Shown here: in pieces, positions 46,721 through 58,760 of the stretch
Numbering within the stretch: the first letter of the stretch is position 1
Layout of the letters: the number at the start of each line of letters is the position of its first letter
NCBI GenBank assembly: GCA_031769625.1
Contig: JAUIMM010000113.1
Location: 11,171,001 to 11,235,000 of the forward strand
Reading direction: 5' to 3'
Origin: Taudactylus pleione
Lineage: Eukaryota > Chordata > Amphibia > Anura > Myobatrachidae
DNA length: 64,000 nucleotides
The notes under the pieces: model-generated
The model's input: only the letters and a program-made list of their open reading frames with translations
Database searches by the model: none
Told to the model about the DNA's origin: nothing
Translations under genes and position numbers: made by a program

Positions 46721-47061
46721 CAAAAAAAACCCCACAACTTACCCCGCTCCTGCCGCAACCGCCGCTCTACGCTCCTCCCGGGCCGCTCTGCTCTATGGGA
46801 GAGACATCATGACATCTCTCTCATCACCCACTGCGGCAAGAGCCGGAAGGCGGAGCTCATGAGTGAGCTCCACCCGGCTCCCTCCGTGGATCCAGCTGCA
46901 AATGAGAGTCTGTCTGACTCTCATTGGCTGCTAAAATAAACACACGAGCGTACTACTAGGTGCCGGCGGCGGTGTGTTTGTTAGTGTGCCCGCACTACAC
47001 TTAGTGATCGGCGGGCAGGGGATTTCTGGATACTGAGAAACTCCCCCTCCGTGTGCGCCTG

Positions 47062-48171
47062 GGAGCAGTAGTTGTCCCGAAGCATTTTTGCTTATATTGA
47101 TCTATATTGATTTGCAATACATGATGTAAATAATTGCAACATGTACAAAATGGGATAACTATATGGGTTAGCATGACATATCATTTTAGGATAATCGTCT
47201 CCGATCTTGATGTGCTGAAATTGACTCATAAATGTCTCCAGAGCATTTTGAGAAAAATCTATTAGTCCAAAGGTACAAAATATGCTCTTTATCAATGATA
47301 AAGGGGCTGTAAAGGGCCCTATTGGAGAATGGACAATTCAACTTATTGATTCTTTTTTATTAAATGCACATGTGGTACTTTTCCATCTGCCGAAATACAA
47401 AGTCTTACGTTTTTATAATCAGTTGCAGTGGCAATCAAGTCCAAGTGACGAACAAATGGACACAATAAAAGTCTTTTAGCCTTTTGTCCAGTAAATGGCA
47501 ACTGGAGTGCATTACATTTTCTGTCTTGTTAGATTCCATTGACTGTTGGATAGATAGAGCAGGAAAGGTTATGTGTACTCCTTTACTGTAATCAATGCAA
47601 TGCTAACACAAGCTAACATTTTCTCCTATTCTAACGTGGCAGAACAAAGAACAGAGAGAGAAGAAATATTGCTAGATGAACCAGAATAACATAGATTTTT
47701 AACAGAATTAAAGCTAGCAGTGACTTATGTACACCTCGGTGTCCCAGTTTTGTGTATCATGTGATGTGTCAGTTCCTGTAAACTGCACAGTGTGTCCTAC
47801 ATTCCCAGTAAAGACGCACAAACGCACAGTTTCTTTATGCATTTGCGGCCTAGGCACATTAGTATTCCTGTCCTTTTATGCATTTTGACAATCAAAGTAT
47901 TTTACGTAGATTGAATGGGTACATTTCGTCACTTGATAAAGGCATGCAGCAAAATGGCAAGTAAAAAGAAAGATGTTTTAGACTAAGTTAAATAGAATAG
48001 TTTTCTAATTGTTGTTCTTAATGTTAAGCTAAAATCTACTGTATCATATATCTAAAGAATATAGGATAGTTATAGAAGCAAACTTGAACATTTAATGATA
48101 CAGCAAGAATATATTATTTAAAACTATAAAACTTGGTTCTGAAAAACAAAATACCAGAAGTACATTTTAGG
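47062..48171. other. Stretch without a recognised gene
   Basis: AT-rich sequence. A 65-codon open frame at 47282 resembles nothing known. Confidence 0.45.
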
Positions 48172-48551
48172 GGGATGTAGTCACCACCCCGGCAGTCAGG
48201 ATGCCGGCTCCAAGATCCCGGCTCCAGAATCCCGGCTCCAGAATTTCCGACCGCTGGAATCCTGACGGTAAGTATTAGGGTAAGGGGGAGGGTTAGCTTT
48301 AGGTGGTTAATGTTAGGCCACTCAGGGGGGGTAGGTTTAGGCTGCGGAGGGGATGGTTAGGGTTTAGGTGCTGAGTAAGGATTAGGCTATGGGGGGAGAA
48401 TTAGGGTTAGGCTGCGGGAAAGGTGGGTGAGGGTTAGGGGTTAGGGTCAGGTTATTTACCTTCAGGTGTTGGGAATCTGACTGTCAGGATGCCGCTGTCG
48501 GTATTATGACAGCCGGCATCCCGACGGCCGGGATCTCATACCCAACCACAT
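48172..48551 (-). mobile_element. MITE-like repeat with telomere-like filling (copy 6, inverted)
   Basis: GGTTAGGGTTTAGG-type filling at 48265-48450 between GTCAGGATGCCGGCTCC and AGCCGGCATCCCGACGGCC. It is the same family as 2040-2470 in the opposite orientation. Its inverted right end, GGTTGGGTATGAGATCCC, matches the left end of that copy. Confidence 0.7.
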
Positions 48552-49067
48552 TTAGGGTGTAACTGTCATGCTAAAATATAACAATATTGACAACTCCCTC
48601 CTTAGTAAATCTACCCATGAATCTAAGAAATATTCACAAAACACTACTGCTCCATTAACATGTGGGTGAGCAAAAGGTTTGAATTTCATTGATTTGGTTT
48701 CCAGGAACAAGGGTTGATTAGAGTGCATGTACTGTATTCACAATCATCCACTACACACAGTGCAGATAAACTCAGAAGGAAATGGAGCTGCTCTTAAAAG
48801 CATTCCTCCTTCTATGAGGAGTCTTGAAACAAACCATTAATATACCATCATATTAGCTAATGACATTCTTTTCTTGAAGAGGTCGGTCTCCTGAGCACAG
48901 TTGTTGTCGATATTACGACTTGTTTCTGTTGTTTCTGGTGCATATTTGTATGCTATTTTCAATAATGAATTTATCAAAAACATTGGTACCGACCCTGCAA
49001 TTGTCTATCCCTACTGTGCAGAACTCAGGAGCCCAACTCTAGGCAGTCCAACATTATCCATGTCATA

Positions 49068-49446
49068 AGGTTCCCACACACATAGCGATATTTTACACAA
49101 TCTGGCCGATTCCGACGAATCGTGACGACAGATCGTGTAAAATATGGCCAAATCGTGAGGAAATCGTGAGTCCTAACTCACGATCACGATGCGATGCGCG
49201 TCCCCGCTGGTCGCACATCACATCGTCAGATCTGCCGTGCAGTAGGGCAGATCTGACAATCTGGGACAAAATGCACTGGGAAAAAAAAAAAAGTTAAGAT
49301 GCACGATAGATCTTAAGTCAGATTGGATGCTTTTTACTCCAAATCGTGTGTAGGAGCTGCCAGGGAGCTGCCGGGGGGAGAGTTCAGGGGAAATTGCACA
49401 CATCGTGGGATCGTGTGCAGATCGGTATGTGTGTGGGCACCTTTAA
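49068..49446. mobile_element. MITE with AGGTNCCCACACACAT ends
   Basis: Ends are AAGGTTCCCACACACATAGC and, inverted, AAAGGTGCCCACACACATAC. Inside are GATCGTGTAAAATATGGCC and ATCGTGAGTCCTAACTCACG, each with inverted counterparts. Related in style to 26858-27195. Confidence 0.7.
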
Positions 49447-49657
49447 TATGGGCTAGCACTAACCAATGTTGTGCCTCCCAATAGCTGGCCCATCCCTTAA
49501 GGTTACTTTCTTATACTACCCCACATCTGTCCTCCTATCTTCTATCCTCCTCCTTTTCTCTCAACCGGTCTCCTGTCTTCTCCTCACCTCCACTGTCTGC
49601 TTCAGGCTGCTGTGTGGCTGCCGCCATCAGTTGTGAACATAAGTAAGTGTCTTAGGG

Positions 49658-49838
49658 GTCTAATTACTAAGCAGTGTTAGGAGACAGAGTGAAAAGTGAT
49701 AAGGTGCTAGCCAATCAGCTCCCAACTGTCATTTCACAGGCTGTGTTTGAAAAATGACAGTTGGGAGCTGATTGGCTGGCACCTTATCACTTTTCACTCT
49801 GTCTCCTAACACTGCTTAGTAAATAGACCTCTTAGAAA
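49658..49838. mobile_element. Palindromic MITE, GGTCTATTTACTAAGC family
   Basis: The arms from GGTCTAATTACTAAGCAG on are almost identical inverted copies and very close in sequence to 24182-24356. A young copy. Confidence 0.92.
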
Positions 49839-52800
49839 GATTAATGTTACACTTTGAGTGTTTATTTATTTTTATAATGTAGGTATCATAGTTAATTATG
49901 GTGGTGTTTTCAGTTTATTATACTGTGAGATAGCTATTAATATTATGTGGGGTCTGTTGGCTGTCGCCAAGTTTCATCGTTGATGGATCTCCTATCAATC
50001 CTATCGAGAGTCAAATTTCTCTCACAGTACAAATATCTTCAAGGACTGGCCTACTGGTAAGCAAGGTAGACAACTATCTACAAATTTACAAGCAGTCTAT
50101 AAAAAATAAAACTAAGGCCACCACAGTGAGATACATAAGAATCTATTGATTCATGCATATAGTTGAATGCAGCAAATCTTGAGGTGTTTTTTGTGATGTG
50201 TCAGAGGTTCTGCACTTAACCCACCAGAGCTGGTTTTACTGGGAATCATTCCTTACTTGAGTAGCAGATGACTGCAACCTTGGGTCCTTCTCTGTGCATA
50301 TACTACACTTTGACAGCGCTAACACACTGTATAGAACATTTCCTCAAACATATGCTGTCACACAAACCATAAATAAGTATAGAATATGACAATGGAGGAG
50401 GCCGCCCGACTACTAGGAAAATTAGTGTTGTTGTGGGGAACTAATGCAGCCTGTGCCGGCCCCATCACCACCGCCTTCCACATGTCACAGAATAGGGGGC
50501 TAGATACAGGAAGCTAAGCCCTGGGTGTGTCCTGAGGACTCACCGTGCAGCTCTCCAGGTTGCAGGGTGCTGTATATATTATATATATTTACAGCCCTGA
50601 GATACTCCTTACATTGCCTAGTACAGATCCAGAATAATTATTTTCATTTAAAATTTTAAACCCACGCTTCAATACTTCTATTCATGTCTTCTACTCCACT
50701 AAAAGGTGAGATACACATGGCACAATATTGAGGCTAACCCAAGACGATAGTGGGCAGCCTGTGAGTGGTCAGTTGCATACAGTACAGGATATTATTCTAG
50801 TCTAATAGAGTTAAGAGACTTAAACAATGACAATGACTATCTGCCTATAGAAACTTGCCAAGAGCCCTCTGTAAACATTTGCCAATTGTGGCCAATATCT
50901 TGTATATCACATGCAGATAGAACATGTTGTACAATCCTTATTATTTATGTATTTGTTTCGAAACATATTATGTTTCTGATTTTATAGTTAATTAATGTGA
51001 TGATACAGTAACATTAATACTTGACCATTACAAGCATGATATATTGCAAACATACTAGCTGGAGCTCCAGGTACATTTCTGATTAATGCTCAGGATTTAC
51101 ATAATTCTCAGCTGCACCTTGTAGAAGAAATAAAGACTGTATGTAATAATGATGGTTATGTTGAAATCTAGTTGTGAATGAGGAGGCCACTATTAGACAT
51201 GTTTTCTTGAGATACAGTAATATACCCACTTTTCAATGAGCTACACAATACTAAATGAAGGTCTATACTTGCCCATTTGGAGGGGCTTTCCTGACTCTCC
51301 CAGTTTTGCCCACTTCTAGACTGAAGTGGGGAGCCAGAAGGGTTGGATGACGCCATTTGGATTTAATGGCGTCATCCTAGCCCCTGCTGTAAAGTGCCGT
51401 GAATCACAGCTTTAAACTGAGGGGGGGTGGTCTGGTTCCACAATGACTAGAATGCAGTGACACATTATATTTAGAGGGTTTGTTCCCTCCGGGACACTCG
51501 CAGGGGTGGTTTAAGAAAGGAGGGGACCTGTGTACTGACTGGGCCCCTCCTCTCCAGTAATGCAGTAGACTCTGGCAAGGTTAAGGTAAGCAAAACAAAC
51601 CTTGTTAAAAAAATATTCACCTTTATTGAATATAAGAGCAGAGGAAACAGGCAGCAACATAGTTGCAAACATCTGTCCTTTCTATAATATTCAGCGCGTT
51701 AATATATCTGGGGCTGATGCATAGTTGAAGGTACACCTGTTTGTGTAGCATACCTTGCGTGAATTCGCATTGCACATGTTCAGAAAATAAGTGCATGCAA
51801 ATTCAGCTGTGCAGTCGAACGCATCAACCCTTACGAGACAGTTTCATGTAGGCAAAGTTCAGTATAGGAGTCTTCATGCAAAATGCGAGCCATGCAGTGC
51901 CTGTAATATTCGCAACTGTGTCTGTTAGGGGGTGATTACGGTATGTGCATATGCCAGTGACTTTGGTTCTATTTTACTTCCAGCTCAGCATTAATGTTTC
52001 CTAGGCTGCACACATGTAGCATTATTAGAGTTTTGCTATATATATATTATCAATGTTTCCCTGACAACCACTCATTGTCAGATATTAGGTCATGTTATAG
52101 TAAAGATACCTTTTCTGTGGTTATTTTTCTCTCAAAGTTACTAATGCTGCCCCTCTTGTTCATATGGACTGTTGATGCATTAACTTATGAAGCATTAACA
52201 AAAAAAAATATATTGCTAATTCATTTTTACAGAATTGTCAGTAAAATCTTTTTTTTTGTTTGAGTGGCAAAAGATATGTGTAATATAATTTCGGGTGTCA
52301 CCCTGCATTCTGTAATTACATATTCTGCCCAAACTGTGGGATTCAAAAATCCATCATGGTATAAAATGGCATTTCTTCAGTACAATTGCTGCTATATGAC
52401 TAACAAAAATGCTTAAAAATAGGAAATCATGATCCTTGCCCTAGCTAATGGCACAGTTCCTGGTTTCTGAGGGGATACAATTTCCAGATTAAATAAAACA
52501 CTAGATTATTCAATCCCATAAAGGTCTGACATAGAACAGCAATAACAAACAGCAAAAGCATTCTATTGGTGAACAAACGGCTACATTTCAGGGACTAAAG
52601 GACAAAGCTCCAAGGTACCTATTTGATGTTGCAAAACACAGCGTGGCACAATAGAGTCCAATGAATGAGGCTAAGGTGGGTTATTAAATAAATAAAATAA
52701 ATAAATCTGTTAGTGGGATTTCAGTGCAGGGAAAACTAAAGTATATATACAGTATTCCTACGATAATATATGGAGTGCCAGCTGGATGACCCAAAAACTC

Positions 52801-53178
52801 TCAGGCCAGGCTTTGAAACAAACCATTTTCTTGAATGTGGTCATGAAGGCTCAGGATCATCTCTCGTATGTGAGGGACGATTGTTATTACCCCCATCTGT
52901 AAAACATTTCTGGCACCACCATACCTGTGATCGTAGGTTTATGAATAATATATAGGAAGGTCATAATAAAGATTAATAATATATTAGGGGGTCTAATAAA
53001 TATTAATAAAATACAGTATGGGGGTAGACATAATAAATAATAATAATATAGAGGACCATTATAAATATTACAAATATATAGTCTGCAATTTATTCTGTAT
53101 TTCCAAGCAGTTTATTTTTAAACAGTATGGTGGCACTATGAACGAGTGGGAGGTTTTGTTTTTACAGTAATCATGGTG
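49839..53178. other. Long stretch without a recognised gene
   Basis: Mostly AT-rich, apparently unique sequence. At 51502-51580 CAGGGGTGGTTTAAGAAAGG and GGGCCCCTCCTCTCC form a partial copy of the hAT MITE at 11770-12146. An (AATA)n-like run lies near 52685-52710. No convincing coding frame. Confidence 0.5.
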
Positions 53179-53186
53179 GTATCAAC

Positions 53187-53518
53187 TAGACATGTATGGT
53201 TCGGTTATCATGAAAACCGAACACACCAGAACTTTGGGATTCTGAACCGAATGGAGTGCCAGAATGATCACTTTTGGGGTTCCGAGTAGAACAGAGTCCT
53301 GACTCGGGTCTGCTGTAAATTTGGAACTTGGATTAAAAAAATTGGTTTGCATGTAAACAAGTCCAAAGTATATGATTTTTGCTGTTTTTATTATTTTTAA
53401 AGAAATACAAACCCAAATCCGAATTGAACCAAAACACTTGGGGGTGATTTTACCAAAACCATAAAATTTGAGAGTGGTTTTTCCTAAAGCAAAACAAGGG
53501 GTTCCGCAGGCATCTCTA
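53187..53518. mobile_element. hAT MITE of the TAGAGATG family
   Basis: Ends are TAGACATGTATGGTTCGG and, inverted, TAGAGATGCCTGCGGAAC. Flanks GTATCAAC and GGTCCAAC match at 5 of 8. Inside are GACTCGGGTC and CCAAAACAC-type words as in the 6.7-kb hAT element and in 17580-17876. An old copy. Confidence 0.7.
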
Positions 53519-54732
53519 GGTCCAACTAAACCTATGATATGGTGGATTTAAAATCCGCTATACATCACTGCCAATCTCAGTTTTTACCTTTTAAATCACT
53601 GATTAATAAATCCAACAACATCAACAACATGTTGTTTTAAACTTGCACATAAAAACACTGCTGGATAAACTCACCCCATGGTCTTCCGTTTGGAACACGT
53701 AATGGCATATTCTACTTGAGAACTGTGCAGAATTCCACAGTCAAATGCAGAATGAGGTGAATATTCTGCATAACTGTTTTGAATTTACTTCATCTCTATC
53801 TAGACCCTGTTGAATTTTTTTTAAGCAAAATTGCATATATTTTAATGCTTAGCCAAAAAGTTCATGAGCTTATTTTTTTGACAATTTCTGAGAATATGCT
53901 TCGCACATTCCCTTGTAATTGTATACTTGTAAATGAGGAGCTACCAAATATTAATAAATTTAAATATATTTGCAATTATTTGTCCAAAATATTCCTAGTA
54001 CTTAACTTTTCTCCAGTGCCCCTAATTTACTGCAGCTGCCACAGCAGGCCCTTAATGGAGATTTGCAAATCCTACTTGCCTCAAGCTGCATACCCTTCAT
54101 TTAAATCAGTTGTCATTTAAAAGTTGGTTGAGTAAGCAACATCACACCAATTTAAATGAGGCATCTTAATATTGCTTCTGGGAAACTTCAGCTGTTACAA
54201 AAATAAAAAATACCTTTTTTTATTTTATTTTTAAGAGAGAGATAGATACACAAAGTACCACTGACAAATTATTTTGTGGAAATAGACTGACAGAATAGAC
54301 TGACAGAAAGTCACCTGACTGGTCAATCATTCAAAGATGACAAATATATTAAAGTCAAATCATTAGTAATTAGAGGTTATCTGAAACCATAATGTGCATT
54401 ATATAATAATGTGTTTAAAAAAGCTCTGAGAATTTAGGAAGACACAGACTTTTGAAAGGTGCTTAGGATCATTTACAAACCAGAGAATATAAAGACACAC
54501 ATTATGGTGCTTATGTAATACTGTACTGTAGGTTGAGACTTGCAGCCTCTGTGGGAACTCCTGCAAGTCTTCCTGTATTTTTAAAGCAGCAATCATTTTA
54601 ACGGCAAACTAAGCTGGTTTGCCATGTATCAATTTCACTTTTAGAAGTTACTCTTTGTAGATGCTTATTGCAACCATTCATTGATAGTACTGCTCATAAC
54701 TGCAAAAACAATAAATGCTACTTTAACGAAGA
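53519..54732. other. Stretch without a recognised gene
   Basis: AT-rich sequence. The 113-codon open frame at 53779-54120 has no recognisable motif. Confidence 0.45.
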
Positions 54733-54733
54733 G

Positions 54734-54814
54734 ATGTGCGTAGACGCCTGTGTTTTAGTTTTGGTTCTTAATCATCCTGGTTTGGTTCAGGTTTTGGTAA
54801 ATCAACCCTCAGTT
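54734..54814. mobile_element. Left end of an old hAT copy, interrupted at 54815
   Basis: GAAGAGATGTGCGTAGACGC followed by GTTTTAGTTTTGGTT words resembles the ends of the TAGAGATG hAT family. The sequence breaks at the octamer CCTCAGTT (54807-54814) and continues after the same octamer at 56704. Confidence 0.65.
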
Positions 54815-54865
54815 CAGTGGTGGCTCCAGGCACAGGCACAATAAAAAAGGTGTAGTTCAAGCTGT

Positions 54866-55297
54866 TTGATGTGCAAAACAGTAAAATCAAGTGCAAAAAA
54901 AGTCATTGAGTTTACAGTAAATGGTGTAAAGTATCCCATCAATGAATTTGTCACATGCCATTCTAAAAATGCAATATATATTTTGGAATGTTCTTGTGGC
55001 CTATTCTATGTAGGCAAAACGAGTAGAAATTTGAAAACTAGATGGTCAGAACATATTTATAACATCCGTAAGGGATTGGAGACCCATATAGTATCTAAAC
55101 ATTTTAAACAATTTCATAATTCACAAGAATGCCATATAAGGAATGTTTTAGGCATACAGGTTATTATGCCTAAGTGGCGTACTAGAGATCTAGATAAACG
55201 GTTGTCTCAATCCAAAATGAAATGGATTCATCAATTAAAGACCCTTGTACCCAGGGGATTAAATGGTGACTTCGAACTGAAGTGTTTTTTACATTGA
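54866..55297 (+). pseudogene. C-terminal GIY-YIG endonuclease domain of a Penelope-like element
   Basis: The 143-codon frame holds a GIY-YIG nuclease of the Penelope type: AIYILECSCG (36-45), FYVGKTSRNLKTRWSEH (47-63) with the conserved Tyr, Gly, Arg and His residues, ETHIVSKHF (72-80), and KMKWIHQLKTLVPRGLNGDF (117-136), the usual end of Penelope proteins. In complete elements this domain follows a reverse transcriptase and nicks target DNA for insertion. No reverse transcriptase precedes it here, so the copy is 5'-truncated and the Met at 54866 is incidental. The stop at 55297 looks native, since the ending matches the family. A hammerhead motif lies about 590 bp downstream on the same strand. 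Confidence 0.88.
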
Positions 55298-55882
55298 TGT
55301 TATTATTCTGCCATTTTATATGTTTATTATTCGTGCTGCTATACTGAATTTTTTTATTCATTCTTAATATTTTAATCTTTTTAATCTATTTATTTCTTCT
55401 TTTTCTATTTATCTCATCCATATATGGACGTTATTTATGGACCCATTGATATCTCCCTGATGGGATTGATGAGTGAGGACGTTTTTTAATGTATTATTAT
55501 TGTCATCCTGGCTATGAAATGTGGCAATCATGAGGAACATTAATTTAATATCTAATGATTTTGGAATGCATGATGCGCATTATTCTTGGCGATATGGAGG
55601 CTATGAAATGTATTGATTTGATCTCCGCTTGAAGGACTATATTAAAGACTCCGGCTGGACAGCTTGGAACGCAATAAAACTGCTACTTCCGGATTCACTG
55701 AGGCTGTGGGACGCATAACATGACCGTTTCCTGCCGAGTGGAACGCACAGCCATCTTGTTTCCGGGACACATATGTGATTGCGCATGCGCGTAAACCAAT
55801 CAGTGCCGATTAGCGGTAAATGTGGTGCTGTGTTAGGTTGATTAGGAAGGGCATATATATGCTGCAAGACTGAGCCTTAAAC

Positions 55883-55926
55883 ACGCTTCTGAGGAAGGAC
55901 CAAGAGGTCTGAAACGCGTTAAGCGT
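55883..55926 (+). ncRNA. Hammerhead ribozyme motif (type I) downstream of the GIY-YIG frame
   Basis: Parts in order: stem I strand ACGCTT (55883-55888), core CTGAGGA (55889-55895, the seventh base of the core is free), an extra A, stem II GGACC/GGTCT (55897-55901 and 55906-55910, one G-U pair) with loop AAGA, core GAA (55911-55913), A with loop CGCG and T (55914-55919), T at position 17 (55920), then AAGCGT (55921-55926), which pairs perfectly with ACGCTT. Cleavage is predicted after 55920. Its place in the 3' part of a Penelope-like element matches what is known of hammerheads in that group. Self-cleavage is inferred. Confidence 0.85.
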
Positions 55927-56703
55927 AGGCTCTAAGGACGATATCCATCACTGGCAGAGGTCTGGCTGTACCTGATTTACCTTGGGCATAAGACTGCATC
56001 CGGAGCAGGCATCCTTGCCCTCCTTATACCATCTAAGGAATCCAAGGAGGAAGGTCATGTATATACTGCTGCTGTGCCATGCTGAATGGATTTTTACATG
56101 CTTGATTATTATTTGTAACTTGTGAGTGCAACTTATGATTTAAAGTATATCTTATTTTATTTTGGATCTACACTATGGTTGTATTCCTTTTTATATCCCC
56201 ACATGTGAGATTTGCTGTGACCAGCATTTGAAACATTGGAGGATAAGAAATATTCATGTTTTACAATAACTAAAGGTTGCAAGATTTATCTACATGGTTA
56301 CATGATCCCATAACAAGTGGAGTTGATTTATGGTTATTATTCTCTTTTTTGCCTTATCGTCTATGTGCATGTGGTGTTGGGGGAGCCTTAGGAGGTGAAC
56401 TACACCTTTTTAATTGTGCATGATTTGTTGAGTAGTGGGTGTTTACTCGATTGTATTTTCACCCTTGCTGCACCCCTGAGTTTATTGCGCACTTACTATC
56501 AATATTGCTGTTTATATTGTATTCCAGGCTCAGGCAAGCAGGTCTGTCACCCGGAGCGCCATTGTATCCGGCAGGTGCAAGAAAAGCCCTCCATCCAACC
56601 CGGCGCTAAATTCAGTGTATATGCTCAGGGGGAGGGAGCGGAGGAGGGATGGGGCGGTAACACAGGATGGCGCTGGGAGCAGCAAAACCTAGCCCCGGCC
56701 CTG

Positions 56704-57040
56704 CCTCAGTTGTTTTGTTTTTCTTTTGAAAAATGATAAACACAGCTAAAGTCATGTAATTTGGACCTGTTTCATACAGTATTATTAATATCAGTTTATC
56801 CAGCACTGTTTTTATGTGCAAGTTTGAAACATTCATTTAGAGTCATTTCCAGGTAATTTTGACAACCTCACAATACTGTTTTTACCAACACTAACCAAAG
56901 GCTGCAGTGAGTTCACTGGACAAACTAAGTGATAGACCGGCGCCACAACACATGGCAGTTTAAAAGAAAATAGCACATCTATGAAACATAGGAGCACAGC
57001 AGTGGCAGGCAAGATGGCAGTCTAATAAACTGTACGACCG
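56704..57040. mobile_element. Continuation of the old hAT copy interrupted at 54815
   Basis: After CCTCAGTT the sequence resumes as TTTTGAAAAATGATAAACAC and then TCATTTCCAG, CACTGTTTTTATGTGC and AGCAGTGGCAGGCAAGATGG. These match, in order, 3020-3280 of the 6.7-kb hAT element (TCATTTCCAG, GTGTTTTTATGTCC, TGCAGTGGCAGACAGGATGG). Confidence 0.7.
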
Positions 57041-57171
57041 TATAGAATGTATTTCTTAATCAATAACTATTAACTATTAGGCTAAAAGTGAAAGACTAGT
57101 AGAAAATATGATTATATATATATATTTTATATTCCCAACACACTTCTCCAAACAGCAAATCACAAACCTCA

Positions 57172-57769
57172 GGGCCTGATTCAGAGCCGGACGCTATTTG
57201 TGCTCGCTCATTCAGAAAAAGGGGCCAGCTATTTAAATTGAGTGCTCGCTCTTTGCGGTCTGTTGACGCCTCTATGTCTGAGCGAGCGAACGAAACATGC
57301 ACTCGCTATTTTGTAAAGACGCCCCCTGGCCGTTCACATCATACATCATCTCCACTATTTATTAGATTAATCAAGTACATCGAAAGGCGTCTGAACTGCT
57401 CGCAGTGCTTGTGGTTGGATTTTCCTACCGCAATCATGCGAACAGTTCAGGCTAAGAGACAACCAAGTGACGTGGTCGATGACGCTGCTTTGTTAATTAT
57501 GCACACCCTTGAAACGCCCGTTTTGACCGTTTGGCACACCTGCGTTCGGATCTCCACTCCCCGTTTTCAAGCACTTTCCCCTGTTACCACCCACAAATGC
57601 CTCATCCTGTCACTCAAATTAGCAGGCACTCGCTATTTTGCGAACACACGATTTCCGACCGCACTGACTGGTTGGCGCATGCGCATTACGACCCATACGC
57701 ATGCACAGATGTGCGAACATCGCTCGGAGCAAACGAGCGGCCGCTTACGAGCGGCTCTGAATCAGGCCC
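57172..57769. mobile_element. MITE with GGGCCTGATTCAGAGCC ends and TCA duplication
   Basis: Ends are GGGCCTGATTCAGAGCC in perfect inverted repeat, flanked by TCA on both sides (57169-57171 and 57770-57772). The inside is rich in GAGCGAGCG, ATGCGAAC and GCGCATGCGC words. A 190-codon open frame crosses the right end and is not a credible gene. Confidence 0.85.
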
Positions 57770-57772
57770 TCA

Positions 57773-58279
57773 GGCCAATACAGACCATTCAAGCCAGAGT
57801 AACAGCCTAGTAGAAAATATAATAAGTTAATATGTTAGTTAATTAATAAAAAAACTTCTTCAACTAACAAATCACAGGCCACAGGCCAATACAGATTACT
57901 GGAGGTGGAGAGGGCACCTATTAGTATCTTCACAAATTCAGTTTGGCTGAGATAATCCACTGAGTTCATTATTTTCCATAATAGTTTACACATATTCATA
58001 CTATCGCCATCACTATCCACATTAAATTGTATGGGAGCATAGTGGGGATAATCGCGTGAAGACTTGTAACCTTGTCTTCATGCGGTTAGAATTTTGCTTT
58101 ATATTAATATCATTTTGATTTGGGCCAAAACATGTAATATATGCTGCCTGTCACACACACACAGTCTTGGCAAAGCCCATACTAAAAATTGTAGCATGAT
58201 GGAATTATCCTTGTATATTATATACATTATAAAAGTAAAAATCACTGTGCTAATGGATGGTATATCGGTATAGCTGCTT
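57773..58279. other. Stretch without a recognised gene
   Basis: AT-rich sequence. TAGTAGAAAATATAAT after the MITE resembles TAGTAGAAAATATGAT before it (57100), suggesting local duplication. Confidence 0.4.
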
Positions 58280-58760
58280 AGTTTAGTAACTTCCAATAAT
58301 ATAAAAATAGAATCAAGCACTTGTATCTGTTTAAAATGTGTAGCACATTACCTGTGGGAAAAAAGGCATTAACATAGCATGTTTGTAGCTGCTTTTGCAG
58401 ATGTGAACAGTCAGTGTTATATTGTATCCAGGGTTCCGATTGTAGCCATAAACAAAGTAACTTGCAGTGGAAGGTAGCGTGTGTGAGGTAGCATGTGTAT
58501 ATAACAGTGGAAGGTAGTGTGTGTATATAACTGTCCCTATCTGCGCTTACCTTCACTTTCTCACTGCTGTCGCCGCTGGCTGGTTCCCTTCTTTTGCGCA
58601 CATGCTGCGTCTTCCGCTGCTTGCAGTACGCATTTCTCCGTATTGGTCTGTTTGCTTTATGCGGTGCTGGAGTGTTCTATTACACGTGCTGTTGTCCACT
58701 GTTCTCTAACGCGTTTCAGGCTAAATGCCCTTTTTCAAGGATATTATTGATTAATTGATT
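58280..58760 (-). mobile_element. Penelope-like element tail with a partly decayed hammerhead-like motif
   Basis: On the minus strand 58745-58705 reads ATCCTTGAAAAAGGGC, loop ATTTA, GCCT, GAAACGCGTTA. Stem II (GGGC/GCCT) and the GAAACGCGTTA part are intact, but the CTGANGA core is replaced by CTTGAAA and stem I does not pair. The same replacement is seen at 39555-39515. Upstream (on this strand) sequence is otherwise unclassified. Confidence 0.45.

Larger units (their letters stand above)
45712..47061. mobile_element. hAT-like element with an internal minisatellite
   Basis: Ends are CAGTGGCAAATGCAGG and, inverted, CAGGCGCACACGGAGGGGG, followed inside by GAAAGGGGGGTTTCC and, inverted, GGAGGGGGAGTTTC. 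Flanks share only GGAGC, so the duplication is not clean. Inside are a (GACA)n(GATA)n tract and the long array at 45985-46720. No transposase is visible. Confidence 0.55.
54815..56703. mobile_element. Nested hAT-like element carrying Penelope-like sequence
   Basis: CCTCAGTT is identical on both sides (54807-54814 and 56704-56711). Ends are CAGTGGTGGCTCCAGGC and, inverted, CAGGGCCGGGGCTAGG. Inside, GCACAATAAAAAAGGTGTAG and onward (54836-54859) is matched in inverted orientation at 56396-56419 over 24 bp with one mismatch. Between these lie a GIY-YIG frame and a hammerhead motif. The simplest reading is a Penelope-like fragment trapped in, or mobilised with, a hAT-like element. Confidence 0.7.

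Noticed and set aside
53779..54120. 113-codon open frame
   Set aside because: AT-rich, no recognisable motif, no splice signals that would make it an exon of a known protein.
57238..57810. 190-codon open frame
   Set aside because: It lies almost entirely inside a MITE with 17-bp inverted ends and continues across its terminus. No protein motif is recognisable.
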